NCBI GenBank assembly: GCA_900554745.1
Contig: USIU01000042.1
Span: 1-8,266 of the forward strand
Reading direction: 5' to 3'
Source of the DNA: an uncultured Leuconostoc sp.
GTDB lineage: Bacteria > Bacillota > Bacilli > Lactobacillales > Lactobacillaceae
Length of the DNA: 8,266 nt
Shown here: positions 5,865-8,266 of the stretch, one piece after another
Position numbering within the stretch: the first letter of the stretch is position 1
Layout of the letters: every line of letters begins with the position of its first letter
The notes under the pieces: model-generated
Databases searched by the model: none
Seen by the model: only the letters and a program-made list of their open reading frames with translations
Told to the model about the DNA's origin: nothing
Program-made: the position numbers and the translations under genes

Positions 5865-6587
5865 TTACGCCTGTTCAACTTTTGCGACAAAGGTATCAAA
5901 CACGGCCTGCACCGCATCGTCTGTCATCCGCAGCATTTCTGGATGCCATTGCACCGCATAAATGTGACGTGACGCATCTGAAAAGGCTTCAACAACACCA
6001 TCTGAGCTGGTAGCATCCAGTGTGAGTGATGGCGCCAATGTTTTCACCGCTTGATGATGAAATGAGTTGACTAATGCATCTGAGGCGACCACCGGCGTGA
6101 GCCAATTGTCACGTTGCCAAACCAAACGATGGGTGGGCGTCGACCATTTTGTTGGGTATTGATTATGTTTCACGCTGAGTTGGCTATACTGGGTCGCCAA
6201 ATCTTGATAAAGCGTGCCGCCGAGGCCAACATTAATGACTTGGGCACCGCGACAAATCCCAAAGACTGGCTTGCCCACTCGAACAGCTTCTGCAAACAAA
6301 GCAAATTCAAATGCATCACGATACCGATCAATTTCACCGATAGCCGGGATAGGCTCCTCTCCATAGTAGTCCGGGGTCACATCCTGACCGCCCGCCAATA
6401 CTAGCGCATCAACACTCGCCACATAGTCAGCCGCCAATTCCGGCGCACTGATTGGCAAAATCATCACCAATGCCCCTGCCTCTGTCAAGGCAGCCGTATA
6501 ATTTTTTTGGATATAATTCACATAATTCGTTCCAAATTTTGGGTTTGGATGAATGGCATGGTTCCCAGCAATCCCAATTTTTTTCAT
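5865..6587 (-). CDS. Gamma-glutamyl-gamma-aminobutyrate hydrolase family protein (peptidase C26, PuuD-like)
   Basis: This is a class I glutamine-amidotransferase-like hydrolase of 240 residues, the usual length for PuuD/peptidase C26 proteins. LAGGQDVTPDYYGE is at 64-77, the nucleophile is C112 in GICRGAQ, and the catalytic pair is H215 and E217 in QWHPE. DRYRD (87-91) and NVGLGGTLYQD (119-129) are typical of the family. Family members cleave gamma-glutamyl amide bonds, for example gamma-glutamyl-GABA in E. coli putrescine breakdown. No other putrescine genes are present here, so the true substrate is unknown. No synthetase partner is fused or adjacent, which favours hydrolysis over amidation. 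AGGAG sits 6 nt before the ATG. The gene follows the peptide-binding protein gene by 18 nt in one operon and has its own terminator. C112 is its only cysteine. Confidence 0.9.
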   Translation of the reverse strand: MKKIGIAGNHAIHPNPKFGTNYVNYIQKNYTAALTEAGALVMILPISAPELAADYVASVDALVLAGGQDVTPDYYGEEPIPAIGEIDRYRDAFEFALFAEAVRVGKPVFGICRGAQVINVGLGGTLYQDLATQYSQLSVKHNQYPTKWSTPTHRLVWQRDNWLTPVVASDALVNSFHHQAVKTLAPSLTLDATSSDGVVEAFSDASRHIYAVQWHPEMLRMTDDAVQAVFDTFVAKVEQA

Positions 6588-6605
6588 GATAAACTCCTAC
6601 GTTCG

Positions 6606-8210
6606 TTATTTTGCTGTCGCGTACTGATAACTCTGATACCCAATCACGGGATAATTTAAATCCTTAATCGTCTTTCTTTGCAGATGCACACTAGCGACTT
6701 GATAAAGTGGGGTCACGCCGTTTAACTCATTGTTTAATTTGGCTGCCTGCTGCTCTAGCTGATAGCGCGCATCGTTGGCTTCCGGTTGCTGATTAATTTT
6801 CTGGATTAACGCGTCATATTGCGCATCATGCCATTTTGTAAAATTAATTGCCCCTTCGACATACGCTGCATCTAAGAAATCAATTGGATCATTATAATCC
6901 GTGGTCCAACTCAATGTGCCCGCTTGGAAATTATGGTTGCTAAACGCCGACAGCTCGGCATTGAGTGGCATCCGATTCAGATTGACCGTCACATCTGGTA
7001 AAGTACTTTCAATACTTTGCTTCAAGTAAACGCCGACAGCGCGATAAGCGTCCGTATCAGCTGTATTCAACGTCAAGGTGAGCTTTTTCTCGCCAATTTC
7101 GGCTTGGGCCTTTTTTAAATAATCTTGGGCTTTTGCTTTATCAGTGGGCAACGAGAGATTGGCATTAAAATCTCGGCCATGTACTTTGACTTCACCACTT
7201 GGCACAATAGAATGGGCCGCAGTTGACCCATCGGCTAAGGCTTGATCGGCTAACACCCGCCGATCAATGGCATAACTTACCGCCCGTTTAAAGTTGGTAT
7301 TACCAGCCACTTTATCTTGCGCATTCCAAACGATAAAGGCCATCCGGCCCTTTTGTTGCGACTTAATTTCAGCGGCATGTTGCTTCTTCAAATTCGTTAA
7401 AATGCCACCAGATATTTCCGCTTCGTCAACATTACCCGACAAAAATTGTTTGCTGGCTAACGTGGCATCCGTCACCAATGTGGTTTTGATCGTATTAAAA
7501 TGGATTTTTTTAGCCTGGGCATAATACGGATTCTTGACATATTCCCAAGTTGTGGCCGATTGGTTCCATTTTTTAATCATGTACGGCCCATTGGCGACCG
7601 TTGTTTCCGCTGTTTGGCCGTATTTATGCCCGTAAGCTTTGACCTTAGCAGGGTTAATCGGATAGAGCTGATTAGCTAAAATGAAATTAAAGTACGGCAC
7701 GGGGTGCGACAGCGTGATTTTCACGGTGCGATCATTGACCGCCTGAATCCCCAAGGTATCAATGCTTGCACCCTGCTTTCTAATCGCATCATAGTTGGCC
7801 AAATCTTTAAAATGATTGGCCCGCGTTGATTTAGATGCTGGATCGACCTGCCGTTTGACCGACGACACAAAGTCTTGCGCGGTCACAGTTGTCCCATCCG
7901 ACCATTTTTGGTGCTTTTTGAGCGTTAGCGTATAAACCGTATGGTTATTGGTCGGTTGGACAATTTTTTCTGCCATCCCCAGAATAATTTTTCCGGTCGC
8001 ATCGGTTGTATATAACCCTTGCAGCGTTTGGACTTCAGCCAAATTTGAGCCAATATCATCGGCAAAATTTGGATCCAATGTTGTAATTGGATTTTGGACT
8101 GTGACTTTAAGTGTCGCGGGGGTCGCTTTCCCGGTCCCGCGTTGGGACAACACGTAACCACCAATGAGCAACACGGCCACCCCGACACCAATCATTATTT
8201 TTCGTTTCAT
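6606..8210 (-). CDS. Peptide ABC transporter substrate-binding protein (OppA/DppA family) without lipobox
   Basis: This is an extracellular solute-binding protein of family 5 that captures oligopeptides for an ABC importer. At 534 residues it has the normal length. LTLKKHQKWSDG (95-106) with AQDFVSSVKR (111-120) is the family signature, and NGPYMIKKW and SWTTDYNDPIDFL match conserved parts of the fold. The N-terminus MKRK followed by a hydrophobic segment (about 5-22) has no cysteine, nor has the rest of the protein. It therefore cannot be a standard lipoprotein, and with no clear AxA cleavage site the helix probably stays as a membrane anchor. No permease or ATPase gene is adjacent on the visible side, so it may serve a transporter encoded elsewhere or upstream. 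GGGGGAA precedes the ATG by 6 nt. The 56 bases upstream (8211-8266) show no clear promoter. Confidence 0.92.
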   Translation of the reverse strand: MKRKIMIGVGVAVLLIGGYVLSQRGTGKATPATLKVTVQNPITTLDPNFADDIGSNLAEVQTLQGLYTTDATGKIILGMAEKIVQPTNNHTVYTLTLKKHQKWSDGTTVTAQDFVSSVKRQVDPASKSTRANHFKDLANYDAIRKQGASIDTLGIQAVNDRTVKITLSHPVPYFNFILANQLYPINPAKVKAYGHKYGQTAETTVANGPYMIKKWNQSATTWEYVKNPYYAQAKKIHFNTIKTTLVTDATLASKQFLSGNVDEAEISGGILTNLKKQHAAEIKSQQKGRMAFIVWNAQDKVAGNTNFKRAVSYAIDRRVLADQALADGSTAAHSIVPSGEVKVHGRDFNANLSLPTDKAKAQDYLKKAQAEIGEKKLTLTLNTADTDAYRAVGVYLKQSIESTLPDVTVNLNRMPLNAELSAFSNHNFQAGTLSWTTDYNDPIDFLDAAYVEGAINFTKWHDAQYDALIQKINQQPEANDARYQLEQQAAKLNNELNGVTPLYQVASVHLQRKTIKDLNYPVIGYQSYQYATAK

Positions 8211-8266
8211 TCTCTTCCCCCATCCCGCAGTCCCTAACAGCTAACGCCCACATGCGGTCAAAACAG

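Noticed and set aside
1..8266. Mobile elements, CRISPR arrays, tRNA or rRNA genes, prophage or defence genes
   Set aside because: No transposase, array-like repeats, cloverleaf or defence-type protein was seen. All main genes are recognisable housekeeping or transport genes.

Overview
The window looks like chromosomal core sequence from a low-to-moderate GC Gram-positive bacterium of the order Lactobacillales. The protein styles fit a lactobacillus or the Weissella/Leuconostoc group, but the genus cannot be fixed from sequence alone. No mobile element, tRNA, rRNA or CRISPR array was found, and there is no gene-free stretch longer than about 240 bases.

Layout. Positions 1-1227 hold a minus-strand pair: tdk (thymidine kinase) followed by the first half of prfA (release factor RF1), which runs off the left edge. 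Diverging from tdk is a plus-strand operon, murT-gatD (1462-3551), encoding the enzyme that amidates D-glutamate of lipid II. A bidirectional terminator separates gatD from a convergent minus-strand block. In transcription order that block is: a peptide-binding protein of the OppA/DppA type (8210-6606), a class I glutamine-amidotransferase-like hydrolase (6587-5865) ended by its own terminator, a KimA-type potassium transporter (5671-3827) with its own promoter and a long structured leader, and a small one-helix membrane protein (about 3764-3591).

Functions. The left half covers nucleotide salvage, translation termination and peptidoglycan maturation. The right half covers peptide capture, hydrolysis of gamma-glutamyl-type compounds and potassium uptake. 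No single new pathway links all of them.

Most notable points. (1) MurT has lost all four zinc-ribbon cysteines, replaced in place by Ser/Asp/Ser/Asp. (2) This fits a window-wide pattern: about 2,500 encoded residues contain only five cysteines, each a predicted catalytic residue or zinc ligand. (3) The tdk start codon has no nearby ribosome-binding site, but a strong AGGAGG lies 52 nt upstream and a 13-bp stem-loop exactly in between would bring it to 9 nt. (4) The peptide-binding protein lacks a lipobox cysteine and appears to be anchored by an N-terminal helix. (5) The kimA leader is long and structured but shows no c-di-AMP riboswitch that I can recognise.
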